64,000 nt of DNA, taken from NCBI RefSeq assembly GCF_016313185.1, contig NZ_CP066218.1:4278001-4342000 (forward strand), read 5' to 3'. Under the pieces are notes generated by a model. That model worked only from the letters and a program-made list of their open reading frames with translations. It was not told the origin of the DNA and made no database searches. Below are positions 32,456 through 41,290 of this stretch, piece after piece. Source of the DNA: Mycolicibacterium baixiangningiae. GTDB lineage: Bacteria > Actinomycetota > Actinomycetes > Mycobacteriales > Mycobacteriaceae. How positions within the stretch are numbered: position 1 is the first letter of the stretch; each line of letters starts with the position of its first letter. The position numbers and the translations under genes are program-made.

Positions 32456-34933
32456 ATGCGCGACTATCGTCGGGCAAAGTGGCAAGCGCTCGCCAGACTG
32501 ACGGGCTGCTGCCTCGTCGCCGGGTTGCTCGCGGCGGCGTTGATGTTCCCGTTCGTCGGCGGCGCGGGGACGGCACTCATGCGCGTATCCGACTCGGCCA
32601 GTGAGGAATTCACCGAACTGCTCGAGGGTGAGGCGCCGATCGTTTCTACCATGGTCGACGCAGCCGGGAACCCCCTCGCATGGCTGTACGAACAGCGCCG
32701 CTGGGCGGTTCCCAGCAATCGGATCGCCAACACGATGAAGCTGGCGATCATCTCGATCGAGGACAAACGTTTCAGTGAGCACAACGGCGTCGATTGGCAG
32801 GGCACCCTGACCGGCCTCGCAGGTTATTTGCGGGGCGCCGAAACCACCCGGGGCGGGTCCACGCTCGAGCAGCAGTACGTCAAGAACTTCAACCTCCTGG
32901 TGAAGGCGCAGACCAGTGCGGACCGGCGCGCCGCGGTAGAGAACACCCCGGCACGCAAGGTCCGCGAGATCCGGGCGGCCCTGGCCATGGACGTGGCGCT
33001 GCCCAAGGCGGAGATCCTGGCCCGCTACTTGAACCTGGTGTCGTTCGGCAACGGTGCGTTCGGCGTTCAGGACGCCGCGAAGACCTACTTCGGCATCGAT
33101 GCGAGCGAGCTCAACTGGCAGCAGGCGGCAATGCTGGCCGGAATGGTGCGCTCCCCCAGTTCGCTGGACCCGTACACCCACCCCGATGCCGCGCTGGAAC
33201 GGCGCAACGTGGTGCTCAACACCATCATCGAGAACCTGCCCGACAAGGCCGACGAACTCCGCGCCGCCAAGGCCCGGCCGCTGGGCGTGCTGCCGCGGCC
33301 CGATCCGCTGCCCCAGGGCTGCATCGCCGCCCGCGACCGCGCGTTCTTCTGTGCATACGCGATGCAGTACCTGGCCCACGCGGGTCTGAGCAAGGAGGAC
33401 GTGGCCCGCAACGGCTACCTGATCCGCACCACCCTCGACCCGAAGGTCCAGGACAGCGTGAAGACCGCCATCGACAAGGTTGCCGATCCCACCGCCGCCG
33501 GCGTCGCGAGCGTGATGAGCGTGATCAAGCCCGGTAAGGACGCCCACCGCATCGTCGCGATGGCCGACAGCCGCACCTACGGGCTGGACATCAATGCCGG
33601 CCAGACGGTGCAGCCCCAGCCCTTCTCCCTCGTCGGCGACGGCGCGGGCTCGATCTTCAAGATCTTCACCACGGCCGCGGCGCTGGACATGGGGATGGGT
33701 ATCAACGCCACACTGGATGTGCCCCAGACGTTTCGGGGCACCGGCCTGGGCGACAGCACCGAACCGGGATGCCCGCCGAAGACCTGGTGCGTGAGGAACG
33801 TCTCCGGGTTCGCCGGTCGGTTGAACGTGACCGATGCGCTTGCGAAATCGCCCAACACCGCGTTCGCCAAGCTGATCTCCTTGATCGGTGTTCCCCGCGC
33901 GGTGGACATGGCGGTCCGGCTGGGGCTGCGGTCCTACGCCGAGCCGGGAACCGCCCGCGCGTACGACCCCGAGACCAACGAGAGCATCGCCGATTGGGTC
34001 AAGCGGAAGAACCTCGGATCGTTCACACTCGGCCCGCTGGAGCTCAACGCGCTCGAATTGTCCAACGTGGCGGCGACGTTGGCCTCTGGAGGAATGTGGT
34101 GCCCGCCCAGCCCGATCGACAAGGTCATCGACCGCAATGGCGATGAAGTGGCGCTGGCGACGGCGCCGTGCGAGCAGGCGGTCCCCGAGGGCCTCGCCAA
34201 CACGATGACCAATGCGCTGGGCCAGGACCACATCAGCGGAACCGCCACCGGCGCGGCAAGTTCGGTCGGATGGGATCTGCCGATGTCGGGCAAGACCGGC
34301 ACCACCGAGTCGCACCGGTCGTCGGGATTCCTCGGCTTCACCAATCAATACGCCGCCGCGAACTACATCTTCAACGACTCCCCGACGCCGTCAGGCCTGT
34401 GCTCGAACCCGCTACGCCAGTGCGGTGACGGAGACCTCTACGGCGGAACAGAACCGGCCCGCACCTGGTACATGGCGATGAAGCCGATCGCGAACGACTT
34501 CGGCCCGATCACCATGCCCCCCACCGATCCGCGTTACGTCGACGGCGGCCCTGGCAGCGAGGTACCCAGTGTGACCGGGCTGAAGCTCGATGCGGCGCGA
34601 AAGAAATTGGAGGAAGCCGGTTTTCGGGTCGCCGCGGAACCGACTGCGGTGAACAGCTCGTCGTCCAAGGGCACCGTCGTCGGCACTACGCCGCGGGGTA
34701 AGACCGTTCCTGGATCGATCATCACGATCAACACCAGCACCGGGTACGTCCCCGCGCCGGTGTACCGGCCACCTCCCCCCAGCGCGCCACCTCCTGGGGA
34801 GGCACCGCCCCCGCCGCCCCCGCCACCCAACGTCCTCGAAATCCCCGGGCTGCCGCCAATAGTGCTGCCATGGCTGGCGCCACCTCCGCCACCGCCACCG
34901 CCACCGCCGCCGCCACCTCTACCGCCGGCTTGA
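32456..34933 (+). CDS. Class A penicillin-binding protein, PonA2 family, with PASTA domain and poly-proline tail (825 aa)
   Basis: A membrane anchor spans residues ~12-35. The GT51 transglycosylase domain spans ~65-250: IEDKRFSEHNGVDWQG with the catalytic Glu near 102, RGGSTLEQQYVKN, and RYLNLVSFGNGAFGVQDAAKTYFG. The transpeptidase follows, with the SxxK nucleophile as SIFK near 399, SPN near 465 and KTGTT near 612. One PASTA domain spans ~700-760, and the last ~60 residues are nearly all Pro. It builds and cross-links peptidoglycan outside the membrane. Its neighbours do not resemble what I recall of the ponA2 locus, so it may be an extra (PonA3-like) paralogue of environmental mycobacteria. 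Confidence 0.9.
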   Translation: MRDYRRAKWQALARLTGCCLVAGLLAAALMFPFVGGAGTALMRVSDSASEEFTELLEGEAPIVSTMVDAAGNPLAWLYEQRRWAVPSNRIANTMKLAIISIEDKRFSEHNGVDWQGTLTGLAGYLRGAETTRGGSTLEQQYVKNFNLLVKAQTSADRRAAVENTPARKVREIRAALAMDVALPKAEILARYLNLVSFGNGAFGVQDAAKTYFGIDASELNWQQAAMLAGMVRSPSSLDPYTHPDAALERRNVVLNTIIENLPDKADELRAAKARPLGVLPRPDPLPQGCIAARDRAFFCAYAMQYLAHAGLSKEDVARNGYLIRTTLDPKVQDSVKTAIDKVADPTAAGVASVMSVIKPGKDAHRIVAMADSRTYGLDINAGQTVQPQPFSLVGDGAGSIFKIFTTAAALDMGMGINATLDVPQTFRGTGLGDSTEPGCPPKTWCVRNVSGFAGRLNVTDALAKSPNTAFAKLISLIGVPRAVDMAVRLGLRSYAEPGTARAYDPETNESIADWVKRKNLGSFTLGPLELNALELSNVAATLASGGMWCPPSPIDKVIDRNGDEVALATAPCEQAVPEGLANTMTNALGQDHISGTATGAASSVGWDLPMSGKTGTTESHRSSGFLGFTNQYAAANYIFNDSPTPSGLCSNPLRQCGDGDLYGGTEPARTWYMAMKPIANDFGPITMPPTDPRYVDGGPGSEVPSVTGLKLDAARKKLEEAGFRVAAEPTAVNSSSSKGTVVGTTPRGKTVPGSIITINTSTGYVPAPVYRPPPPSAPPPGEAPPPPPPPPNVLEIPGLPPIVLPWLAPPPPPPPPPPPPPLPPA

Positions 34934-34959
34934 CGCGCGTGATGTTGAAACTGCGCTGA

Positions 34960-34986
34960 CGGCTGCGTCTTTGGGAACCGCAGCCG
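34960..34986. terminator. Hairpin between convergent PBP and MFS genes
   Basis: CGGCTGCG / CGCAGCCG forms an 8-bp perfect stem with an 11-nt loop, 26 nt past the PBP stop and about 30 nt past the end of the opposite MFS gene. Without a U-tract, but well placed for bidirectional termination. Confidence 0.5.
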
Positions 34987-35015
34987 AACGGATGAATATC
35001 CTCTCTAGCGCACTC

Positions 35016-36461
35016 TCAACGCAGCTCGGCCACTGTGGCGCCTGCGCTCACGGGCCGGCGTCCCGTGAAAAGTCCCATGATGACGACGATCACGCCGATC
35101 ACCGCGGCGACGGTGAAAGCGGCACGCACACCGGGTAGGTCGGGCGACCCGCCCGACACTGACGCTTTGGTCATGACGGTGATGAACAACGCCGTACCGG
35201 CGGCGCCGGCGACCTGTTGCAGCGTCGTCAGGATCGCGCTGCCGTGGGAATACAGCGACTCGGGCAGCGCACCCAACGCGTCGGTCATCAAGGGGGTGAA
35301 CAACAGCGACAGGCCCACCATCATGACCGTCTGCAAGCCGATGATCTCCCACATCGGCGACGTCGCCGACAGCGTCGTGTACCCCCACAGCGACGCGCAG
35401 AGCATGAGCGAGCCGGGGATGACGAGCAGCCGAGCGCCCAGCCGGTCGTAGATGCGCCCGACCAGTGGGCCGGCCGCTCCCATCAGGATGCCGCCGGGCA
35501 GGCTTACCAGGCCCGCGGCCAACGCGCTTCCACCCAACACACCCTGGACATAGAGCGGCAGCATGATGATCGCGCCGAACAGCGCCATGAACCCGAGGAT
35601 CACCAGCGCCAGCGATAGCGAGAAGCGTTGGTAGGCAAAGGGGCGCAGGTCCAGAAACGCCCGGTCGTGCCGCTGTAGCTGCACCTGCCGAATCCCGAAG
35701 ATCACCAATGCCGTTGCGCCGACGACGATCGGCACCCACGCGGGCACGCCCTGATGTCCGTTCCCGGATTCACCGATGAGCGAGAGACCGAACACCAGAC
35801 CGGCGAAGCCGACGGCGGAAAGTGGTATGGACGCGGGATCTATCGGCGTCGGCCGCTGCCGTTCCTCGACCACCCGCAGCCGGGCGGCGCCGGCCGCCAA
35901 CGCGAGCGCCGCGATCGGTAGCACAATCCAGAACATCCACCGCCAGCTCAGTGAGCCGAGGATGATGCCCGACAGGGTCGGACCGATTGCGGGGGCCACC
36001 GCGATGACGATCGAGATCGTTCCCATTGTCTGACCGCGCCGCTCGGGCGGGATCAGGTTCAACACCGTCGTCATCAACAGCGGCACCATGACCGCGGTGC
36101 CGCACGCCTGCACGATCCGGCCGGCCAGCAAGACGGCGAAGCCTGGTGCCACCGCTGAGATGAAGGTGCCCGCGCAGAACACCGCCATCGACGCGAGGTA
36201 GACGCCTCGCACCGGGAACCGCTGCAGCAGCGACCCGCACATCGGGATCACGACCGCCATCGTCAGCAGGAAGCCACTGGTCAGCCACTGTGCCGTGCTT
36301 GCCGTGATGTCCAGATCGACGATCAAGGCGGGCAGGGCGACGCTCATGATCGTCTCGTTGAGGATCATGACGAATGCCGACCCGACGAGTATGGCGATGA
36401 TGGCGTTGGCGCTGGATGGCAGGCGCTCGCGCGTCGAGGGCTCCCTCGCCTCGGTGGTCAT
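35016..36461 (-). CDS. DHA2-type MFS multidrug efflux transporter (481 aa)
   Basis: The protein has about 13-14 hydrophobic segments, matching the 14-helix DHA2 (EmrB/QacA) branch. Landmarks are LNETIMSVALPALIVDLDI in helix 1 (the EmrB-like N-E-T and LP), QWLTSGFLLTMAVVIPMCG, and the motif C-like GPTLSGIILGSLSWRWMFWI that marks drug:H+ antiporters. It exports hydrophobic or cationic compounds. It is monocistronic; no adjacent regulator is seen. Confidence 0.88.
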   Translation of the reverse strand: MTTEAREPSTRERLPSSANAIIAILVGSAFVMILNETIMSVALPALIVDLDITASTAQWLTSGFLLTMAVVIPMCGSLLQRFPVRGVYLASMAVFCAGTFISAVAPGFAVLLAGRIVQACGTAVMVPLLMTTVLNLIPPERRGQTMGTISIVIAVAPAIGPTLSGIILGSLSWRWMFWIVLPIAALALAAGAARLRVVEERQRPTPIDPASIPLSAVGFAGLVFGLSLIGESGNGHQGVPAWVPIVVGATALVIFGIRQVQLQRHDRAFLDLRPFAYQRFSLSLALVILGFMALFGAIIMLPLYVQGVLGGSALAAGLVSLPGGILMGAAGPLVGRIYDRLGARLLVIPGSLMLCASLWGYTTLSATSPMWEIIGLQTVMMVGLSLLFTPLMTDALGALPESLYSHGSAILTTLQQVAGAAGTALFITVMTKASVSGGSPDLPGVRAAFTVAAVIGVIVVIMGLFTGRRPVSAGATVAELR

Positions 36462-36627
36462 GAATCTCCCTGGTTTGTTCGTAGAGCTAACCAGAATAGG
36501 CGGGCCGCTTCACGGAGCTGCCGACCCGGAGGACCGCGGTCGAGGACTCGTGCACGATAACGGCGGGACGCGGCCCATGAGGGTCCGTGAACGGCTGGTC
36601 GATAGATGATCCCCGTGACGCTCGAAG

Positions 36628-36653
36628 GCATCATTTAACGTCCGAAGTGATGC
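36628..36653. promoter_or_regulatory. Inverted repeat GCATCA-N14-TGATGC upstream of fic gene
   Basis: A perfect 6-bp inverted repeat with a 14-bp spacer, ending 12 nt before the GTG at 36666, in a locally A+T-rich stretch. The Fic protein ends in a winged-helix-like domain, so autoregulation at this site is plausible. Confidence 0.5.
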
Positions 36654-36665
36654 TATCTTTGGCGT

Positions 36666-37874
36666 GTGGCATCAGTTCGTGGGGGGACCGCGCTCACGTA
36701 CGAGACGCTGACGTGGGACGCACCGGTCGAAGCAGGCTACGGACTCGCGGACCTGCGGGCAGCGCAGCGACAAGCCGGAACGTACGAGGCCGCGATCCCC
36801 GCTTCCATCGCCGAGCTCACTATCTCGCTTCCTTCGGCTGCCCTGGCCGATGCTGAAGAAGCGAGCAATGAGATCACACGTTTCGACGCCGAGCTCGGCG
36901 ACGAGATCGCGCCCTTCTGCGCAGTCTTGCTGCGATCCGAGTCCGCGGCGAGCTCGAACATCGAGAATCTGACCGCCTCCGCTCGTGCGATCGCCGAAGC
37001 CGAAGCGCTAGGTGACACGAGCCGTCGCAATGCCGCCCTGATCGTGGCCAACACCGAAGCCATGAAGGCTGCGGTCACGCTGGCCGACCGACTCGACGAG
37101 AACGCGATACTCGCCATGCACACCGCCCTGATGCACCACAGCGATCCCCTCTCGGCCGGACACTGGCGCACTGAGCAAGTTTGGATTGGCGGTGGGAACT
37201 TCGGCCCCCGCGGCGCCGATTACGTCGCACCTCGCCACACCCGCATCTCGGGCGCCATCGACGATCTGCTCGCCTTCGCGCGTCGCGCCGATGTGCCCAG
37301 CCTCCCCCAGATCGCCCTCGCTCATGCCCAGTTCGAGACCATCCACCCCTTCGCCGACGGCAACGGTCGAACCGGGCGCGCATTGATCCAAGCGATGCTG
37401 CGCCACAAGCGCCTCACTCGCCAGATCACCGTCCCGGTCTCGGCAGGGCTCTTGACCGACACCGATGCCTACTTCGGCGCCCTCAGCTCCTATCGCGACG
37501 GTGATCCTGCCGCCATCGTCGAGCGGCTTTCGGAAGCCTCGCTGCTCGCGGTGGCGAACGGACGCCGACTGGTCACCGACCTGAGATCAATTCGCGAACA
37601 ATGGGATACCCGCATCACTGCCCGCCGCGACTCAGCTGTTCATCGCGTCGCCGACCTGCTCATCAAGCACCCCGTCTTCAATGCGCAACTCCTGCAGCGT
37701 GAACTCGGCATAAGGACCGGGAATGCCCGCCGATATGTCGACCCGTTGACCGCCGCCGGAATCATCGTCGAGTTCACCGACCGCGCCCGCAACAGAGCCT
37801 GGCGCGCGCCAGAAGTCCTCAGCGCGCTCGACGCGTTCGCCGCGCGGGCCGGGCGACGCAGACGGTCCCGTTAG
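36666..37874 (+). CDS. Fic-domain AMP transferase, class II (402 aa)
   Basis: The N-terminal Fic_N-like region contains SSNIEN near residues 98-103, which fits the inhibitory (S/T)xxxE(G/N) motif in class II position (before the Fic core). The active-site loop HPFADGNGRTGR lies near 226-237. The C-terminal ~70 residues form a winged helix (FNAQLLQRELGIRTGNARRYVDPLTAAGIIVEF). Fic enzymes move AMP from ATP onto protein hydroxyls and the Glu of the inhibitory helix blocks ATP positioning. Targets are unknown. GTG start; no antitoxin gene adjoins it, consistent with built-in inhibition. Confidence 0.9.
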   Translation: MASVRGGTALTYETLTWDAPVEAGYGLADLRAAQRQAGTYEAAIPASIAELTISLPSAALADAEEASNEITRFDAELGDEIAPFCAVLLRSESAASSNIENLTASARAIAEAEALGDTSRRNAALIVANTEAMKAAVTLADRLDENAILAMHTALMHHSDPLSAGHWRTEQVWIGGGNFGPRGADYVAPRHTRISGAIDDLLAFARRADVPSLPQIALAHAQFETIHPFADGNGRTGRALIQAMLRHKRLTRQITVPVSAGLLTDTDAYFGALSSYRDGDPAAIVERLSEASLLAVANGRRLVTDLRSIREQWDTRITARRDSAVHRVADLLIKHPVFNAQLLQRELGIRTGNARRYVDPLTAAGIIVEFTDRARNRAWRAPEVLSALDAFAARAGRRRRSR

Positions 37875-38030
37875 ACCGGTAATGCTCGCGAGTACGCGTC
37901 CGGGTCGACGACGACCGACGTGTGACCAAGGCGGTTAGATGCCGCCGCGGCGATGTACCGACTTCGCGCGGTCCCCGAACTGTCGGTGGGCCATCGTAAC
38001 CTCGGCGCCAACCGTGCAGGAGGTCGGAGA

Positions 38031-38405
38031 ATGAAGATTTTGGTGGCGACAAAACTCACCCAGGGCACCCGCAGCAACGACTACAACTACTGCGTCCCAG
38101 GCGAACTCGTGTGGGTCCAGGAACCATGTGACCGAGACCGGCGAAACCCTGACGGCGGCTGCGGATGCGGCCGTGGCTTCGCCGGCGTGGCGTCCCACCG
38201 CGCGACGACAACGGCGGAGGTCGCCGAGGTCGATTTCAGTCGCGACGAACTGATCACCGCGATGCAGACAAGCCTGGCCGACGGCGGGTGGCCACCGGTC
38301 TGGGCCGCAGAAGTCGTCGACGAGAACCTGACGATCGCTTCGGTGTTCCCGGCCGGGACGGTCATCGAGCGGCGAGTGGACGAGTTCCAAGCCCGGACTG
38401 CCTAG
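38031..38405 (+). CDS. DUF7715-like conserved actinobacterial protein (124 aa)
   Basis: ATG at 38031 preceded by AGGAGGTCGGAGA. The sequence starts MKILVATKLTQGTRSNDYNYCVPGELVW and has a CDRDRRNPDGGCGCGRGFAG Cys-rich loop, then EVDFSRDELITAMQTSLADGGW. Such proteins are widespread small actinobacterial proteins without known function; the clustered Cys may bind a metal. An upstream ATG (37953) adds an Arg-rich leader without a ribosome site and is disfavoured. Confidence 0.7.
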   Translation: MKILVATKLTQGTRSNDYNYCVPGELVWVQEPCDRDRRNPDGGCGCGRGFAGVASHRATTTAEVAEVDFSRDELITAMQTSLADGGWPPVWAAEVVDENLTIASVFPAGTVIERRVDEFQARTA

Positions 38406-38420
38406 ACACGGGCGCTTCCG

Positions 38421-38446
38421 TTCCCAAGAGATCGTTGCGTTGGGAA
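38421..38446. promoter_or_regulatory. Inverted repeat TTCCCAA-N12-TTGGGAA
   Basis: A 7-bp perfect inverted repeat 15 nt after the DUF7715 stop, with a third TTCCCAA at 38462. It could be a terminator hairpin for the upstream gene or an operator for the HD-domain gene starting at 38586; the third copy favours an operator series. Confidence 0.4.
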
Positions 38447-38585
38447 TGTTCTCCAAAAGTGTTCCCAAAGCGGTGTGGAAGGGAGCCCGCCGGGCATGCG
38501 AGTCGACATCCTCGGCCGCTGCCAACACGCGGCCGAAACACATGACCGCTACGTTTGTCCGGTAACCAGATGAGAGGAGTCGGTT

Positions 38586-39161
38586 ATGAGTACGCCGACA
38601 CGTGCCACCTACCGCACGATGGACGAGGGCACCGCCGAGGACTACGCGCTGATCAGCCGCGCCGAAGAGGCGAACAATGCGGGCCTGGTGCCCCGCGTCC
38701 TCGCACTGGTGGAAGCCCTCGCTGACGGCGAGCAGGCGTTTCCGATCAGCCGGCTGGACCACTCACTGCAGTCGGCGACCCGGGCCTTCGACGACGGACG
38801 GCCGGTGGACTACGTGGTCGCGGCGCTTCTGCATGACATCGGTGACACCTACGCGCCCCATGCCCATGGTGCGTTCGCCGCAGCAGTCCTGGCGCCCTAC
38901 GTGTCGGAACGGCTGGCCTGGATTGTGAAGGTCCACCCCGAATTCCAGCAGTATTACTACGCCCCGCACATGGGTGGTGTCCGAGACGCCCGGGAAAAGT
39001 ATCGCGGCCACCAATGGTTCGACGACTGTGTGGAGTTCTGCGAGAAGTACGACCAGAACTGTTTCGACTCGCAGTTCGAGCATCGTCCGCTCGAGTTCTT
39101 CCGCCCGATGGTCGAGCAGGTCTTCGCCCGCGAACCGTGGGCCGCGCACTCAGCTACATGA
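38586..39161 (+). CDS. HD-domain protein, possibly PhnZ/MIOX-type oxygenase (191 aa)
   Basis: The HD motif is visible as RLDHSLQSATRAFDDGRP (first His), VAALLHDIGDTYAPHAHG (HD pair plus further His), VKVHPEF and a later Asp/His-rich region (WFDDCVEFCEKYDQNCFDSQFEHRP). The short single-domain form with a preceding helix (MDEGTAEDYALISRAEEANN) resembles mixed-valence diiron oxygenases of the PhnZ/MIOX group as much as phosphohydrolases. Substrate unknown. Its 3' end overlaps the convergent DUF4189 gene by 12 nt. Confidence 0.75.
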   Translation: MSTPTRATYRTMDEGTAEDYALISRAEEANNAGLVPRVLALVEALADGEQAFPISRLDHSLQSATRAFDDGRPVDYVVAALLHDIGDTYAPHAHGAFAAAVLAPYVSERLAWIVKVHPEFQQYYYAPHMGGVRDAREKYRGHQWFDDCVEFCEKYDQNCFDSQFEHRPLEFFRPMVEQVFAREPWAAHSAT

Positions 39162-39527
39162 CACGCCGATGACGCGGCAGCCGGGACCGTATCGACTGCA
39201 CGAAATCAAAGCCCTTTTCTGCGCACCGGCGCTGTCGCGGTCCACACCCGCTGCCCACGACGCGTCCGGCGCCTGGGCCACCGCGCCGCACCCTTTCGTG
39301 AAGTTCACGACCGCCTGACAGTCGCGGGCGTTGCATAGGCCTATGGCCGCGCGCTCGGCCTCGATAGCCGAGTTGAAGCCGTTCGTATAGCCCACCTTGC
39401 CGGTATTCTGCGAAACCGCGATCGCGCCCCAACCCAGAGCTTCGGCAGGCGGTGCCGTGAACGCCGCACCCCCGCCGAGGCACCCGGCCACCAGCGAGAT
39501 CACAAGCAATCGCCGGAGGGTCACCAT
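39150..39527 (-). CDS. Secreted DUF4189 protein (125 aa)
   Basis: A clear signal peptide (MVTLRRLLVISLVAGCLGGGAAFTAPPAEA, cleavage after AEA, or a lipobox-like VAGC within it) is followed by a DUF4189 domain: WGAIAVSQNTGKVGYTNGF, AAIGLCNARDCQAVVNFTKGCGAVAQ and CSRYGPGCRVIGVSC. Paired Cys suggest disulfide bonds outside the membrane. DUF4189 proteins are small exported mycobacterial proteins of unknown role. Confidence 0.82.
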   Translation of the reverse strand: MVTLRRLLVISLVAGCLGGGAAFTAPPAEALGWGAIAVSQNTGKVGYTNGFNSAIEAERAAIGLCNARDCQAVVNFTKGCGAVAQAPDASWAAGVDRDSAGAQKRALISCSRYGPGCRVIGVSCS

Positions 39528-39617
39528 AGGAGCGGATCGTATGCGCTCCGTGCACCAGCGAGCGGTCGAGACACCGAAGCGGTACCTTCTCGAGACTGCG
39601 GTGAGATCGGTGGTGCT

Positions 39618-41048
39618 TCAGTCCTTTGGTCGGTCGTGTCGCCCGAAGATCACGGGGCGATGCACCGACCATGGACGAGCGTTCTCCAGTTCGAAGGCAA
39701 GCGCGAGCAGGAGATCCTCGCGGCCGTGAGCCGCCATGAAGTGGGTTCCGATAGGGAGGGCGTCAGCGTTCCAGTACAGCGGCACGGACATGGCGGGCGA
39801 ACCGACGGCGTTGGCGTACCAGGTAAATGGCGAAAACTCAGCGTCACGCTCCAGCAGTTCCAAAGGATCCGTTGGATCTGGTGTGAAGAAGCCGTGGGGA
39901 GGTGGCGGTGCTGCCAGCGTCGGGGTCAGGAACACATCAAAATCGGCCCAGAACGCGGAAATCTGGTGTTCGGCTTGCTCGAGAGTCTCAATTGCACCGC
40001 GTATGGCGGCAGGTGAGAAACTGCGACCATGCGCGACAACAGCGTCGGTGTAGGGTTCGAGGTCGCCGGGACCCGGGGGTTTTCCGAGGACACCGATCCA
40101 ATGGTCAAGCCACGCTGCGGCTCCCGCGGTGTAGAGGATCAAGAAGGCGCGCTCGAGCTCCGCGAAGTCGCCCGGCAGCTTGGCCTCGGCGACGGTGTGA
40201 CCCAGGCGCGCGCAGAGTTGGACCGCGTCGTCAACCGCTTCTTCGCAATCACTGTCGACCGGGTTTCCGGATGGCGGTGTTGTGGCGTAACCAATCCGGA
40301 GAGCCGGCTCTAGTGAGGAGCTCTCGGTGAAACGGTCGCCGTCGCGCGCTGAACCCGCGGCGCGGGCCTGGAGGACCGCGGCACTATCACGCACTGTTCG
40401 TGTCAAGACGTGCTCGGACCAGATCCCGGACGCGGGGCTACCGGATAACAGCTCAGGGACCAGCGCGCGGTGCCTGCTCGGTTTGAGTCCGAAAAGCCCG
40501 CACGCCGATGCGGGAATTCGTATCGAACCGGCCGCGTCGTTGCCGTGGGCGATGGGCACGACACCGGCAGCCACCGCTGCCGCGGCGCCGCCGCTCGATC
40601 CTCCTGTGGTGCGGGTGGGGTCCCACGGATTGCGGCAAGGCCCGTGGGCCGCGGACTCGGCGGTTGACAGTAACGCGAATTCACATGTCGCCGACGTGCC
40701 GATGGGGATCAGGCCGGCCGCGCGGTATTGACGGACGATCTGGCTGTCGGCGGTGGCGACGAAGTCCCGCAGGTATCGCGAGCCTGACGTGTGCCGTACG
40801 CCGGCCTGCAAGGCCAGGTGGTCCTTGATCAAGCAGGGCACACCGGCCAGCGGCGCATCGACGTCGACGGTAGCGGCGTGAGCGCGCGCGGTCGCCGCCA
40901 TGCTCGTCACCTGGAACCCGAGAAGCGGATCTAGAGATTCAGCACGAGCGATGGCGCTTTCGACCACCTCCTCGGCCGAGATCACCCCAGCCCGGATGGA
41001 CTCGGCGATGGCTATCCCGTCGCTGGCTGCCAGCTCGTCTTCGTTCAC
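39618..41048 (-). CDS. Amidase signature family hydrolase (476 aa)
   Basis: The Ser-Ser-Lys triad is present: catalytic Lys in CLIKDHLAL near 86, GGSSGGAAAAVAAG near 160, and GNDAAGSIRIPAS near 187 (cis-Ser and nucleophilic Ser). The remaining sequence matches typical bacterial aryl- or alkyl-amidases (FGLKPSRHR, WSEHVLTRTVRDSA). GTG at 41048 with GAGGA upstream; an earlier frame start at 41156 would be inside the divergent promoter. It lies opposite the LacI regulator and might belong to the same substrate pathway as the permease. Confidence 0.85.
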   Translation of the reverse strand: MNEDELAASDGIAIAESIRAGVISAEEVVESAIARAESLDPLLGFQVTSMAATARAHAATVDVDAPLAGVPCLIKDHLALQAGVRHTSGSRYLRDFVATADSQIVRQYRAAGLIPIGTSATCEFALLSTAESAAHGPCRNPWDPTRTTGGSSGGAAAAVAAGVVPIAHGNDAAGSIRIPASACGLFGLKPSRHRALVPELLSGSPASGIWSEHVLTRTVRDSAAVLQARAAGSARDGDRFTESSSLEPALRIGYATTPPSGNPVDSDCEEAVDDAVQLCARLGHTVAEAKLPGDFAELERAFLILYTAGAAAWLDHWIGVLGKPPGPGDLEPYTDAVVAHGRSFSPAAIRGAIETLEQAEHQISAFWADFDVFLTPTLAAPPPPHGFFTPDPTDPLELLERDAEFSPFTWYANAVGSPAMSVPLYWNADALPIGTHFMAAHGREDLLLALAFELENARPWSVHRPVIFGRHDRPKD

Positions 41049-41290
41049 ACCTGCGTCCTCGCTCGATTGGTCAAACCTGTTCAGAGGCGGTCGGTTTCGG
41101 TACCGCTGCGAACTCGCAGCGTTCGTACCCGTCGGCGGTGACGAGCAAGGTTTCAACCGACAGCACCACGCCTGTCGGGAAGATACTCCTGTGACAAGCG
41201 GCCGACAACGCGTACACGCATCGAGGGGGTTGGGCGGCGAACCCGTCGTTGCGCTGAGAATGTGTGACCGAAGGCCTAGATTGAGCGCAC

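Noticed and set aside
34740..34933. Poly-Pro tail of the PBP as an assembly or repeat artefact
   Set aside because: Proline-rich C-termini follow the PASTA domain in this family, and codons vary (CCG, CCA, CCT, CCC) instead of being one repeated unit.
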